DNA from: a bacterium
Lineage (GTDB): Bacteria; Zhuqueibacterota; QNDG01; JABMRT01
Length of the DNA stretch: 41,813 nucleotides
Direction of reading: 5' to 3'
Assembly: GCA_016931355.1 (NCBI GenBank)
Contig: JAFGEX010000343.1
Span: 1-41,813 of the forward strand
Both the position numbers and the translations under genes were made by a program. Positions 18,489 through 28,156 of this stretch are shown one piece after another. The notes beneath the pieces were generated by a model, which saw only the letters and a program-made list of their open reading frames with translations, was not told the origin of the DNA and searched no databases. Numbering within the stretch: position 1 is the stretch's first letter; each line of letters starts with the position of its first letter.

Positions 18489-18717
18489 GGTCCATCCTCC
18501 TGAAATCCAGGGCCAAATTCCCTGCAATCACGCCGGCTATCCGGTGTTTCTCATCCGTGCAGGACGGATAGAGAGCTGAAACCGCCGGGCCGGGTTGCCC
18601 TGATCGCATAATCTTTGCTTCCTGTGCGGAGATAACCTCTGAGGTGTCAGGGAAAAGGGCACTCCGGAGAAGCGTATTCGGCAGAAATTTTTTTTCGATT
18701 GTGTTCAGAGTTGTCAC
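18475..18717 (-). CDS. Hypothetical small protein upstream of AAA_14 ATPase
   Basis: 80 aa from a GTG start; overlaps the ATPase start by 14 bp; no recognised motif. Confidence 0.3.
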   Translation of the reverse strand: MTTLNTIEKKFLPNTLLRSALFPDTSEVISAQEAKIMRSGQPGPAVSALYPSCTDEKHRIAGVIAGNLALDFRRMDHAGR

Positions 18718-18780
18718 TGTTGAGCTCTAATATTATTTGAATTAAAATAAATCCATCGTCAATGTCAAGGCTGATTTTCT

Positions 18781-19185
18781 GATGCTCCAATCCCGGGGTG
18801 GGCCCCGGGGATCCGCTTGAAAACAAATCATGGATCCCGGGTTTTGATGCTTTCTGGTACTTTATGCATGGAGGAATCCTGTCTGGTGCACCGAATCACA
18901 GTTTTCCCGGGCACCCGGGATGACATTTCCTGGGATTCTTCAACCCCGGGGTTGACCCGGGAGATCGGGGTTGCACTCAGGAATCTTCGGGTGGATTCCC
19001 GATAAAAGATTTCTGGAATGACAGCAGGGTGATGCTCCCACCCCGGGGTGGACCCCGGGGTCTGTTCGACTCTGGATCCCGGATTTTGAGGTTCGCAGTC
19101 TCCTGGGGCATCAATGAATCATGACCGGAGCACAGAATCCACAAATCCGGCAGACCCGGGATGATTCTCCAACCCCGGGGTGCAT
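18781..19185. repeat. CCCGGG-type palindromic intergenic repeats (family 2), two to three tandem-like copies
   Basis: GATGCTCCaAtCCCGGGGTGGgCCCCGGGG...TGGATCCCGGgTTTTGA at 18781 and GATGCTCCcAcCCCGGGGTGGaCCCCGGGG...TGGATCCCGGaTTTTGA at 19031; related CAACCCCGGGGTTGACCCGGG at about 18940. Confidence 0.75.
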
Positions 19186-19212
19186 CTTCCAATTGATTTT
19201 CAAAAAAAAGTC

Positions 19213-19283
19213 TTGCAAATAACAGAAAATTTTTTTAAGATTGATTCACACATCTTAAACGTTTTCGCTAACGATTAAGGAGG
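19213..19283 (+). promoter_or_regulatory. Putative promoter with LacI-type operator and strong RBS
   Basis: TTGCAA (19213-19218), 17-bp spacer, TAAGAT (19236-19241); imperfect palindrome CTTAAACGTT-TTCGCT-AACGATTAAG (19254-19279); AAGGAGG (19277-19283) before ATG 19291. Confidence 0.55.
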
Positions 19284-19290
19284 ACGGGAA

Positions 19291-19959
19291 ATGCCCCTTA
19301 AACGTTTGATTATTGGATTATTAGTCTGTATCCTGATCCCTGTTGAGTCATTCGGAAAATCCTGGACCTTCATTACAGGTGGCAGCTATGCGCAGAAATT
19401 TGGAGCGCAGAGCCAATACTGGAATGCAGGATTCAGCGCCGGCATATCCGGATTTCACCGTTTTTCCGATATCTGGTCCGCGGGACTGCGGCTGGGTTAC
19501 TGCCGCTGGACCCCGGACGGCTACAGGATGATGGACCTCGCCCCGCCGATACGCATGAAGGCCATTTACACGGTGCGCGTGGACGGAGTCGATTCCCTGG
19601 ATTATGACAATCTCTATCTGTTCGACAGCAAGTCCGGCGGTACAACGGTGCTGGAATTCGTTCCATCCGTCCGGTTCAAGGCGCTGAAGGATGCGGGCGA
19701 AACGCTGGCGCTGTCCGGGCAGGTTGGAGCCGGGCTTTTTATGATCCGCTCGGACGCCAGGGCGGTTGGAAGATACGGCCCGAATGTGGCGGAAGTCCGG
19801 CTGGATGAGGTGTCCGAGGTCAAACCGGGGATTCAACTGGGAATTTCCCTCGTGGTCAGGAAGCAGCTCGAATTCATGCCTCTGTGGACCTTTGTCTTCA
19901 CAGAATCGAATAGAAGATCCTATTTTCTGATGAACCTCGGATTCCTGTTTGAACTGTGA
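19291..19959 (+). CDS. Predicted outer-membrane beta-barrel protein
   Basis: Signal peptide MPLKRLIIGLLVCILIPVESFGKSW; barrel-like strands; ends RRSYFLMNLGFLFEL. Confidence 0.6.
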   Translation: MPLKRLIIGLLVCILIPVESFGKSWTFITGGSYAQKFGAQSQYWNAGFSAGISGFHRFSDIWSAGLRLGYCRWTPDGYRMMDLAPPIRMKAIYTVRVDGVDSLDYDNLYLFDSKSGGTTVLEFVPSVRFKALKDAGETLALSGQVGAGLFMIRSDARAVGRYGPNVAEVRLDEVSEVKPGIQLGISLVVRKQLEFMPLWTFVFTESNRRSYFLMNLGFLFEL

Positions 19960-20032
19960 TCCCGGCGCGGTCCGCTGCCGCGGCTTCCGCAGCAGCGCTT
20001 CAACCCGTTGGATGATTGGGAGACAAAAAGCC

Positions 20033-23000
20033 ATGAGTCGTTTCATCAATCGGATCGCAATGAGATGGGCCGTACTTCTGTTGGCCGCATGCCCGCTGTG
20101 GGCTCCCCGTTCGTTCTGCGCTACAACCGGCAAGATAGCCGGCCGGGTGACGGACGCCCAGACCGGGGATCCCCTGTCCGGGGCGAATGTGCTGGTTGTG
20201 GGGACAGCCCTGGGTGCGGCCTGCGACGGGGACGGGCGCTATTTCATCATCAATGTTCCGCCCGGCGTTTACGATATCCGCGTGAGCATGATGGGGTATG
20301 CGACCCTGACGAAAACCGGTGTCGAAGTGATGGTCAACCGGACCCAGGACATCCACTTCAACCTCAATCCCGCTGTGCTGGAGGGGCAGGAAGTGATTGT
20401 CGTGGCCGAGCGTCCGCTGGTGGAAATGGACGTGACCGGCAGCGAGATGGTGGTCAACGCCGCGGCCCTGGCGCGCACCCCCATCACGGAGATGGAGGAC
20501 GTGGTCCGGCAGCAGAGGGGCATTTTTTACACCGGGACGGTCACCTACATCCGGGGCGGCATCGGGAGCGAGGTTGCCTACAACATGGACGGCAATTCCA
20601 TGACCGGAGGCGTCCTGAGTGACAGCTGGAAGGGCATCAACACCACGGCCATACAGGAAGTATCCGTGATGACCGGAGGCTACAACGCGGAGTACGGAAA
20701 CGCCATGTCCGGCGTGGTCAATGTGGTGACCAAGGAGGCCAGGAGCGACCGGATCAACCTCAGCGGGACGCTCAAGTACAGGTACAGGCCGGCCGGCCAG
20801 TACCATTGGGGCCGGAACATGTTCGATCAAACGCTGAAAAAATACACGGATTTCGACCTGGCCTACTGGGAGAGCACGCTCGCGAAAAGGCCGGAAATGG
20901 GCGCCAACTATTTCAGGAGCTACTACGGCTGGCCGGAGGGCCGTACGCCGACCGTGGAGGAAGTGCATCAGGCCTTCCTGCATCAGGCGGACGGCAACAA
21001 AATACTGACGGATTACGTCAACCGGCCTGACCAGGAAGTGGAGGGAACCTTTTTCGGCTCTTTCGCCAGGAACACGAATTTCCTCCTTTCCGGAAATTAC
21101 AAGAAGGCCGTTTCGATCTATCCGACCCTCGAACCCTATCAGCCGGAATACAACGTGCAGGCCAAGTTCAACTGGCTCATATCCCCCAGCATCAAGCTGT
21201 CCTACAACCTGGTCAGCGGCTGGTACAAGAACTCGGCGTTCCGGCCGGACAACACGGCTACCAGCAGGGAGATGGGAACGGCCGGCGGCGGGGCTGTGCC
21301 GAACTGGATGCTCGATCCCTACATGGGGGGCGGTTACTGGTCCATGTGGGGCTCCACGTACGGCAGGGGCACGACCCGGTACAACATCGGCGTGCACACC
21401 TTGAAGTGGCAGCACACGCTGAGCCCTTCCACTTTTTACACCCTGAACCTGAATGTTTACCGGGACAGGATGTATATCATTCCGGACTATTCGCACGAGC
21501 GGCTTCCGGCTGCCAAGATCGACGAAAGCTGGGGCTGGCAGTCCCTCAACAACGCATTCAGCCTCGGCGGCGGGAGCCCCTATCCGTCCAATGTCCTGCG
21601 CTCCCAAAGCCTGTCTTTCGGCGGAGACCTCACCAGCCAGTTGCACAGGGCCCATCAGATCAAGAGCGGCGCGGTTCTCAAGCTGAACGACATGGATTAT
21701 GAGAGCATCGACGTGGCCCATTCCGGGATAGACAACTGCATTGTCACGACCAACATCTGGAAGGGGAGCCCGCTGGAAACGGCGTTCTACCTGCAGGACA
21801 AGATCGAATATTCCGGAATCACGCTGAACCTGGGCGTCCGCGTGGACGGATTCGACACGCGGCGGAAATTCCCGGAAAACCCGGTTTTCGATCCTCTCGG
21901 ACAGACCGCCGCATCGGGCTCGGACGGCCAGATGCCCACCAACAGCGCGGACCTGTGGTTCCTGAACCGCGATCTTCCGGATTACGCCCATTTTTACACG
22001 TATGACTCGCTCATGGCCGGCCTGGACCAGGCGGGCCTTTCCCGGGACGCCTGGATCCCCTCCATGCTGAGGGACCGCAACACGCTTTCCTCTGAATGGA
22101 AATGGGCGATTGCTCCCCGGATCGGAGTGTCCTTCCCGGTCACAGCCAGCTCGAAGATCCGGTTCAGCTACGGGCATTTCTATCAGAGGCCTGCCTGGAC
22201 CAAATTCTACGGCGCGCCGTTCCAGTTCACGCTTCCCTACAATAAAAAGACGCCGGATCCCCTGGCGGACGCGGCCGTGATTTTCCAGACGATTCATCCC
22301 GTGGGGGGCATGTACTGGGGCCAGCCTGGACTCACCTTTGAGAAGGCCATCCAATATGAATTCGGGTACGACCAGGATATTTTCGATGTCGTGCGACTCA
22401 ATTTGACCGCCTATTACAAGGACCAGACCCGCCTGACCCGGTTTTCGAACCGGCCCCTGCTGGATTACGGACAGGCGCATCAATTCGCTGCAGGCGGGGG
22501 CATCTCCCAGACCGGATTCGCGGGTGAGGACATCGCCATGGAGGTTGTGCCGGATCTCCAGAGGATGGGAAGCGGTTATGTGTACCTGTTCGCCAACGAC
22601 ATGTACAAGGATACGCGCGGCCTGGAATTAAACGTGGAGCGTCTTTTCAACAACCGCTGGTCCGCCTCCGTGACCTTCGACTACGGGTTGAGCTCCGGCG
22701 CCAAGTACGGATTCCAGTCCCTGAGCGCAAATCCGGAGGTCCAGTCCCTCATGGCGTTCGCGAACCAGGACGGCGAAACCAAGCTTCGCTGGCTCAGCAG
22801 TTACAAGCTCAAGGCCAATTTCAGCCTGGTCACGCCGAAAAAATTCCTGATCGCAATGGGGGACCTTTCCCTGGGATTGTACTACGAGTATTTCGCCGGA
22901 GACCAGTATACCTATTATGCAGTCGATTATACGGGCGTCCGGTATCCGGACAACAGGCGCTGGTACCCCCATCAGCGGACGGATCTGAAGATCAGCAAAC

Positions 23001-23224
23001 GGATCAAGTTCCGGGACATGAACACGGTATTGGGAGTCGACGTGATCAATTTGTTCAACAACTACGACCGTTATCTGCTCTCCGGCCAGGATCTGCAGAA
23101 CTGGGAGGAACAGGAGCAGATCCCCCTGCTCACACAAAGCGGGGAACCGCATGTCTGGCATTTTTACAGTTCCCTGTCCAATCCCAAACGGATGTTCTAT
23201 TTCACGGTCGCATTGGAATTTTAA
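20033..23224 (+). CDS. TonB-dependent receptor with CarboxypepD_reg-like N-terminal domain
   Basis: Signal peptide; GKIAGRVTDAQTGDPLSGANVLVVGTALGAACDGDGRYFIINVPPGVYDIRVSMMGY; plug QEVIVVAERPLVEMD...IQEVSVMTGGYNAEYGNAMSGVVNVVTKE; terminal FTVALEF. Confidence 0.93.
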   Translation: MSRFINRIAMRWAVLLLAACPLWAPRSFCATTGKIAGRVTDAQTGDPLSGANVLVVGTALGAACDGDGRYFIINVPPGVYDIRVSMMGYATLTKTGVEVMVNRTQDIHFNLNPAVLEGQEVIVVAERPLVEMDVTGSEMVVNAAALARTPITEMEDVVRQQRGIFYTGTVTYIRGGIGSEVAYNMDGNSMTGGVLSDSWKGINTTAIQEVSVMTGGYNAEYGNAMSGVVNVVTKEARSDRINLSGTLKYRYRPAGQYHWGRNMFDQTLKKYTDFDLAYWESTLAKRPEMGANYFRSYYGWPEGRTPTVEEVHQAFLHQADGNKILTDYVNRPDQEVEGTFFGSFARNTNFLLSGNYKKAVSIYPTLEPYQPEYNVQAKFNWLISPSIKLSYNLVSGWYKNSAFRPDNTATSREMGTAGGGAVPNWMLDPYMGGGYWSMWGSTYGRGTTRYNIGVHTLKWQHTLSPSTFYTLNLNVYRDRMYIIPDYSHERLPAAKIDESWGWQSLNNAFSLGGGSPYPSNVLRSQSLSFGGDLTSQLHRAHQIKSGAVLKLNDMDYESIDVAHSGIDNCIVTTNIWKGSPLETAFYLQDKIEYSGITLNLGVRVDGFDTRRKFPENPVFDPLGQTAASGSDGQMPTNSADLWFLNRDLPDYAHFYTYDSLMAGLDQAGLSRDAWIPSMLRDRNTLSSEWKWAIAPRIGVSFPVTASSKIRFSYGHFYQRPAWTKFYGAPFQFTLPYNKKTPDPLADAAVIFQTIHPVGGMYWGQPGLTFEKAIQYEFGYDQDIFDVVRLNLTAYYKDQTRLTRFSNRPLLDYGQAHQFAAGGGISQTGFAGEDIAMEVVPDLQRMGSGYVYLFANDMYKDTRGLELNVERLFNNRWSASVTFDYGLSSGAKYGFQSLSANPEVQSLMAFANQDGETKLRWLSSYKLKANFSLVTPKKFLIAMGDLSLGLYYEYFAGDQYTYYAVDYTGVRYPDNRRWYPHQRTDLKISKRIKFRDMNTVLGVDVINLFNNYDRYLLSGQDLQNWEEQEQIPLLTQSGEPHVWHFYSSLSNPKRMFYFTVALEF

Positions 23225-23396
23225 CGCCGGATCGCCGCCGGTGATGCGGATTTGGGAGGCCTTGGTCCTTGAGGGAAAAGGGATAATGGCAGGCATATTC
23301 TGGAATCCGGCGCGCTTGGTTTCGGGCCGAACGGCATGTTCGAGCATTTTGACCAAACTGCAGGCCCAGCCTCAGGCAGAAAGCAAGGAGAGGTCC

Positions 23397-25541
23397 ATGA
23401 CGGATTTTAATTCCAAAAGACGACGGATCAGCGGAATCCTGCTGGTTATGATTGTCATGAGCGGATTCCACGCCTATTCCCAAACCCAGTTCCAGACGTT
23501 CGTACGTCTGAACCGGGGCCGGATGTGGTACGATCTCTTCAGCTACGGCGGTCACGGCGACCGGCTGCCCAATGACCGGTATTCCAGGCTGGACTATCCC
23601 GGATGCGCCTTTACGGCTGCGCGCCAGGTTTACAATCCCCTGATTCCCGAATACCCGGGGATGGACGGCTACATGTTCGCAGGGGAGGTCAACGACAGCC
23701 TGGTGCTGTACCGGATTCCCTTCAGGTCCGAATGGTTCAGGCCCCATGAAATTCTGGAGAAGAAAAAGGTGACGCTCAAGAACAATCTCAATCTTTCCAA
23801 GGAAGGGCCTGAACAGTCCGCGTCCGGAAGCGTTTTCCTGGTGTACTACGGCCTCGAAATGAGCTGGACCGCCATGGTCTGGAGCGCGGAGAAGTACGAC
23901 GATTTCATCATCTGGGAATACACCTTCTCCAATCCGGACACAGGCGCCTCAATCACCGGTTTCCGCTTCGCCCGCGCCTGCGAGATCAGCATCGGGTGCA
24001 ACACCGTGGACAACGCCTCCAGGCGCAGCAATACGGAAGACGATTACTTCGAGTGGGATCCGGCCCGGCAGCTCTTCTATTTCCGCGACGGCATCCAGCT
24101 CGATCCGTCCACGAACCAGCCCGTGGAACAGCCCTACGGATGGACCGGAAACGACCAGGGCGAGCCGTCGGATTACGAACACCCCGCTTCCATCACGCAT
24201 GATTTCAAGGCACCGCAGTATCTGACGTTCGCCTGGCTCTCACGGTCCAAGGAACCGGGCGAGCCCGATCACATGAACTGCACGGCCCGGTGGTTCTGGC
24301 CCCAGCCGCCCAACGAGGATGAAGGGACCTTCTGGTGGTTTCAGAGCGGGACGGACGACCCGTACATGCTGTCTCTGACCTATGACGAGCACCCGCCCCT
24401 GATCCGCGAGGAGGGGACGCCGATGCCAGCGGATTCCGTGCGGAACACGCCCCGGGCGAGGCGTTTTATCGACTGCTACCCCCTGTACATTTTCGAAACC
24501 GGGCCCTATGACATTGCCCCTGGAGAGAAGCTGAAGCTTGTCCTGGCCACGGTCGGCGGGCACATGGAATGGGAACGCGTGGCCAACTTGGTGAACAATG
24601 AGGATGACGCGCAGGAAAACGCCCGGCATCTGATAGACGGCAGGGCGCATCTGTTCGCGAACCTCGATGCGGCCAGGGAGCTGATGCAGAACCAGTACAG
24701 CTGTCCCTGCCCGCCGCCGACTCCGACTGCCATGGACAAGACCTACGATCTCAAAAAACCGGAAACAGTGGGCAACAATTCCCTGCTGGTCACGCCCCTG
24801 GTGAATGCGTGCAAGGTCCAGTGGTACCCCATCCCGACAGGGTACAAGGACAGGGATTACGCGATCAACGACGTGGCCGGCTACCGGATATACCGGTCCA
24901 GGTTTGATTGCTTCGGACCCTGGGAGCGCGTTCTGGAGATACCGGCCGATTCCGCGGACGCTTATCTGGATGCGGCAGAGGGGATGGAATCCGATTCGAT
25001 GATGACCTTTGTGGACGCGGATCTGGATCCCTCCAGGCCCCTCCATTACGTGGTCACGGCTTTTGACACGGGGCATGACGCGCCCTGGAAGCTGGACCGG
25101 ACAGGCGTATACGCCACGCTGCCCTCCCTGGAGAGCGCGAAGAACAATTTCAACGTGGTCCCGGTGTTCGCCCTGGGCCCGGCGGACAACGAAAATTTCC
25201 GGAACACGCTCCGCGTCTATCCGAATCCTTTCAAGCTGCACAGCCAGATACCCAACGAGCAATGGAAGCTGGATTTCGTGAATGTCCCCTCCCAATGCAC
25301 GATACGGATCTACACCCTGGCCGGGGACCTGGTCAATGTGCTGGAGCACAATGAAATTTCAGGCGTGCACGAATGGGCCAGCACCCATCATGCCGAGCTC
25401 GGCGTGCTGGTCGCCAAGGGACAGATGCTCAACCGGAACTGGCAGCGCGTGGTCCCTGGCATCTACATCTTCCATGTGGAGTCCCATGCGCCGGGGCACG
25501 AGGGAGAGAGCAAGATCGGAAAATTCGTGGTGATTCGTTAG
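23397..25541 (+). CDS. Large secreted protein with T9SS/FlgD-Ig-like C-terminal domain
   Basis: Signal peptide at MTDFNSKRRRISGILLVMIVMSGFHAYSQ; C-terminus LRVYPNPFKLHSQIPNEQWKLDFVNVPSQCTIRIYTLAGDLVNVLEH...VPGIYIFHVESH...KIGKFVVIR. Confidence 0.8.
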   Translation: MTDFNSKRRRISGILLVMIVMSGFHAYSQTQFQTFVRLNRGRMWYDLFSYGGHGDRLPNDRYSRLDYPGCAFTAARQVYNPLIPEYPGMDGYMFAGEVNDSLVLYRIPFRSEWFRPHEILEKKKVTLKNNLNLSKEGPEQSASGSVFLVYYGLEMSWTAMVWSAEKYDDFIIWEYTFSNPDTGASITGFRFARACEISIGCNTVDNASRRSNTEDDYFEWDPARQLFYFRDGIQLDPSTNQPVEQPYGWTGNDQGEPSDYEHPASITHDFKAPQYLTFAWLSRSKEPGEPDHMNCTARWFWPQPPNEDEGTFWWFQSGTDDPYMLSLTYDEHPPLIREEGTPMPADSVRNTPRARRFIDCYPLYIFETGPYDIAPGEKLKLVLATVGGHMEWERVANLVNNEDDAQENARHLIDGRAHLFANLDAARELMQNQYSCPCPPPTPTAMDKTYDLKKPETVGNNSLLVTPLVNACKVQWYPIPTGYKDRDYAINDVAGYRIYRSRFDCFGPWERVLEIPADSADAYLDAAEGMESDSMMTFVDADLDPSRPLHYVVTAFDTGHDAPWKLDRTGVYATLPSLESAKNNFNVVPVFALGPADNENFRNTLRVYPNPFKLHSQIPNEQWKLDFVNVPSQCTIRIYTLAGDLVNVLEHNEISGVHEWASTHHAELGVLVAKGQMLNRNWQRVVPGIYIFHVESHAPGHEGESKIGKFVVIR

Positions 25542-25555
25542 AGGAGAGCGGAAGC

Positions 25556-26572
25556 ATGACCCCCAAAATGCTTGTGCAGGCCGCGATGGCCGTCTGGATC
25601 GGAATCGCGGCGGGACACGCCCAGAACAGTAATTATGATTTCTCCCGGCTGGACCCGGTTTCTTTTTCCAGGGCGGGCTTGAGCGGGTGGCAGTTTCTCC
25701 ACCTCCCCGCGTCCGCGCGCAGCGCGGCCCTGGCAAACATCAAATGCGGCATGCTGGACAGCGACGCATCCGCTGTGTTTACGAATCCTTCGCGGCTGAC
25801 GGAAATCCGCAGCATCAGCGCCTCATTCACCCGGATCCGGTACATCGCGGACATCGGGTACATGACCGCTTCCGTGGCCAAAAATTTCGGGGCATGGGGG
25901 GTTTTCGGGATCTCCTTCGCCGGGCTGGACGCAGGGGAAATGATCCGGACCGAAAACCTTGTTTCAGGCGGCCGGAGCGGGGATCTGGGTACTTTCACGG
26001 CCGGGGACATCCTGCTGGGTGTCACCTATGCACGCCGCGTGACGGACCGGCTTTCCATCGGCGGGAACATCAACTATATCGAGGAGAATCTGGACGATGT
26101 GAAGGCCAGGAACTGGGATCTGGATTTCGGAGTAAGTTTTCAGACAGGCTTTCGCGGACTGCGCTTCGACCTCCTCACACGGAATTTCGGTCCGGACGTC
26201 CGTTTCGTGGGATTCACGGAGCAGTACCAGAACCCCGCGGACGTGCGCATGCCGCTGGATTTTTTCATGGGGATCGGAATGGATTTGGCGGGTGGCGGGG
26301 ATGCTGACAAACATACGCTGACTGGGTACCTGGAGGCCGGCCATCCGAACGACACGCCGGAAAGGCTGCATGCGGCCATGGAATACCGGTTTCGTGAATT
26401 TTTCAGCCTGCGGGGCGGATACAAATTCTTCTATGACGAGGCCGGCCTGACCCTCGGCTGCGGCCTTCAATATTATATTTCCGGAATCGAAGGAAGAATC
26501 GATTACGCATTCATGGATTACGGCCGCCTGAACTCGGTTCACCTGTTCACCCTCGGATTAAACATTCGATAA
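25556..26572 (+). CDS. PorV/PorQ family outer-membrane protein
   Basis: GWQFLHLPASARSAALANIKCGMLDSDASAVFTNPSRL; barrel through LFTLGLNIR; 14 bp after the preceding gene. Confidence 0.85.
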   Translation: MTPKMLVQAAMAVWIGIAAGHAQNSNYDFSRLDPVSFSRAGLSGWQFLHLPASARSAALANIKCGMLDSDASAVFTNPSRLTEIRSISASFTRIRYIADIGYMTASVAKNFGAWGVFGISFAGLDAGEMIRTENLVSGGRSGDLGTFTAGDILLGVTYARRVTDRLSIGGNINYIEENLDDVKARNWDLDFGVSFQTGFRGLRFDLLTRNFGPDVRFVGFTEQYQNPADVRMPLDFFMGIGMDLAGGGDADKHTLTGYLEAGHPNDTPERLHAAMEYRFREFFSLRGGYKFFYDEAGLTLGCGLQYYISGIEGRIDYAFMDYGRLNSVHLFTLGLNIR

Positions 26573-26656
26573 TCATCAAAAAATTCCGGAAATTCAGAAA
26601 GAATTTTACGGATATTCAAGGTGACGACTGTTGATTTTTGCATTTCGAAAGATTTC

Positions 26657-26809
26657 GAATCTCTCCTCTGGCCTGTTCCCCGCGATCTGCCGCGCGGGAG
26701 CGGGCGCGAGAACGGTCCGGATCACTGCGACGCATCTTCAAGGCGCGTCGCAGTTCACGAAACTGCGGATCGAAGATTCCCCGCCTTTTGAAGCGGTGAG
26801 CTTCAATCC
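26657..26809 (+). repeat. Composite repeat, copy R4 (diverged, with CTGCGACGC hairpin)
   Basis: GAATCT box; CCCCGCG...CGCGCGGG hairpin; CTGCGACGC/GCGTCGCAG arms (26725-26753); GGATCGAAGATTCCCCGCC...GAGCTTCAATCC end. Confidence 0.7.
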
Positions 26810-26832
26810 AATAACGGATTGAAAGGACTTCC

Positions 26833-27846
26833 ATGAGAAGCAAAAAGGTGACTCTCAAAATGATCGCCGAGCAGCTCGGCATGACGCCCGCCACCATTTC
26901 CAAGGCCCTGCGGGACAGCACGGACATATCGGAGGAAACGAAGCGGCGCGTCAAGGAAGTTGCGGACAATCTGGGATATCATCCCAATCTCATGGCGCGC
27001 AGCCTGGTTCAGAGGAGAAGCTATCTGCTCGGCGTGATGGTGCCCGATCTGCGCATTTCCTTTTTTTCGGAAGCGGTCCGGGGCATTTACGAAAGAGCCC
27101 GCGAAAAAGGATACGAGGCCATTATTGTGGTCAACGACGAGGATCTCGAGAACGAGGAGCGGAACCTCAAATTCCTGGCCGCCCTGCCCGTGGACGGGAT
27201 CCTCATCAATGCAGTCCCTGCCACGACCAACTGCAGGCTCATGCAGCGCATGCGGGACCAGGGCATCCCGTTCGTGAGCTGGGACAGGACCATCGACGGA
27301 TTCGATACGAGCTCTGTGACCATAGACGACGAGGCTGCAGCTTTTGAAGTCATGGAATATTTTGTGAAAAACGGCCGAAGGGACATCCTGTTCCTGGGAC
27401 CCACGGACCACCCTTCAGTCGTACGCGGCAGATACAACGGCTTCTGCAAAGGCAGGAACCTATTCGGCATCCCGGAAAGAGCGGACCGCGTCGCGACCTG
27501 CAAAATTGATTATGAGGCTGCCCGGGACACGATGCAGCGCGTTCTGGAGTCGGGCATCCGGCCGGATGCCGTGCTCTGCGTCGGCGGCCTGATCGCCCAC
27601 GGAGCGGGCAGGGCCATTCTGGACGCCGGGCTCAGGATACCGCAGGACATCCTGCTGGCGGAGTTCGGGGACAACGACGTGGTGGCCAGGCTCGGGGTAC
27701 CCTTCGTCACCATCCATCAATTCCCGCTCGAAATCGGACGCAGGGCAGTGGACATCCTGCTCGAGGAGATTGATCTCAAGCCGCGGCCGCATGCGTATCA
27801 TCATGAGATCATCCCGGCAAAACTGCTGGAGCGAACCCTGGGCTGA
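26833..27846 (+). CDS. LacI family transcriptional regulator
   Basis: VTLKMIAEQLGMTPATISKALRDSTDISEETKRRVKEVADNLGYHPNLMARSL HTH and hinge, periplasmic-binding-like domain. Start listed as the ATG at 26833; no boundary evidence beyond the ORF track. Confidence 0.93.
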   Translation: MRSKKVTLKMIAEQLGMTPATISKALRDSTDISEETKRRVKEVADNLGYHPNLMARSLVQRRSYLLGVMVPDLRISFFSEAVRGIYERAREKGYEAIIVVNDEDLENEERNLKFLAALPVDGILINAVPATTNCRLMQRMRDQGIPFVSWDRTIDGFDTSSVTIDDEAAAFEVMEYFVKNGRRDILFLGPTDHPSVVRGRYNGFCKGRNLFGIPERADRVATCKIDYEAARDTMQRVLESGIRPDAVLCVGGLIAHGAGRAILDAGLRIPQDILLAEFGDNDVVARLGVPFVTIHQFPLEIGRRAVDILLEEIDLKPRPHAYHHEIIPAKLLERTLG

Positions 27847-27884
27847 CCGGGGCGCACCGTTTCTTTCCTTCCCGATTTTGAAAT

Positions 27885-28024
27885 CCGGCGGCGGGCCCTT
27901 TCCCCGGGGCTTTCCGCTGGGCTTGCCCCGGGCCTTGTCCCGCGGCAAGCGGGCGAATGCGAACAGCCATTTTTCCTGAAGATCAAAAATTCTCCGGAAG
28001 CCGGCTTCCGGGGGGCTTCAAAAA
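27885..28024 (+). repeat. Composite double-hairpin repeat, copy R5
   Basis: CTGGGCTTGCCCCGGG..., AAGCGGGCGAATGCGAACAGCCATTTTTCCTGAAGATCAAAAATTCTCCGGAAGCCGGCTTCCGGGGGGCTTCAAAA. Confidence 0.75.
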
Positions 28025-28156
28025 CACCTTCACTCTTCTTCTGTACTACGAAAACGCGGGGATACTTCTTTCCCTCCCAAATGGAGGCCGTTGCGATTTT
28101 CCTTGCGGAATTGACTGAATTCCATTATTTTATACTGTTTTTACGGAGGATGGACC

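Noticed and set aside
16980-18717. Toxin-antitoxin or defence system made of the AAA_14/DUF4143 ATPase and its 80-aa upstream ORF
   Set aside because: The small ORF has a GTG start, a weak RBS and no antitoxin motif. AAA_14/DUF4143 ATPases are common singletons, so the evidence is insufficient.
20000-22483. 827-aa antisense ORF across the TonB-dependent receptor gene
   Set aside because: Long opposite-strand shadow ORF expected from GC-rich third positions. Composition (R/H/G/V rich) and lack of motifs are non-protein-like, and the sense frame is a clear TonB receptor.
28107-28136. Promoter/operator (TTGACT...TATACT with GGAATT/AATTCC dyad) upstream of the MFS gene
   Set aside because: Spacer between the -35-like and -10-like boxes is only 14 bp and the dyad is short; not convincing.
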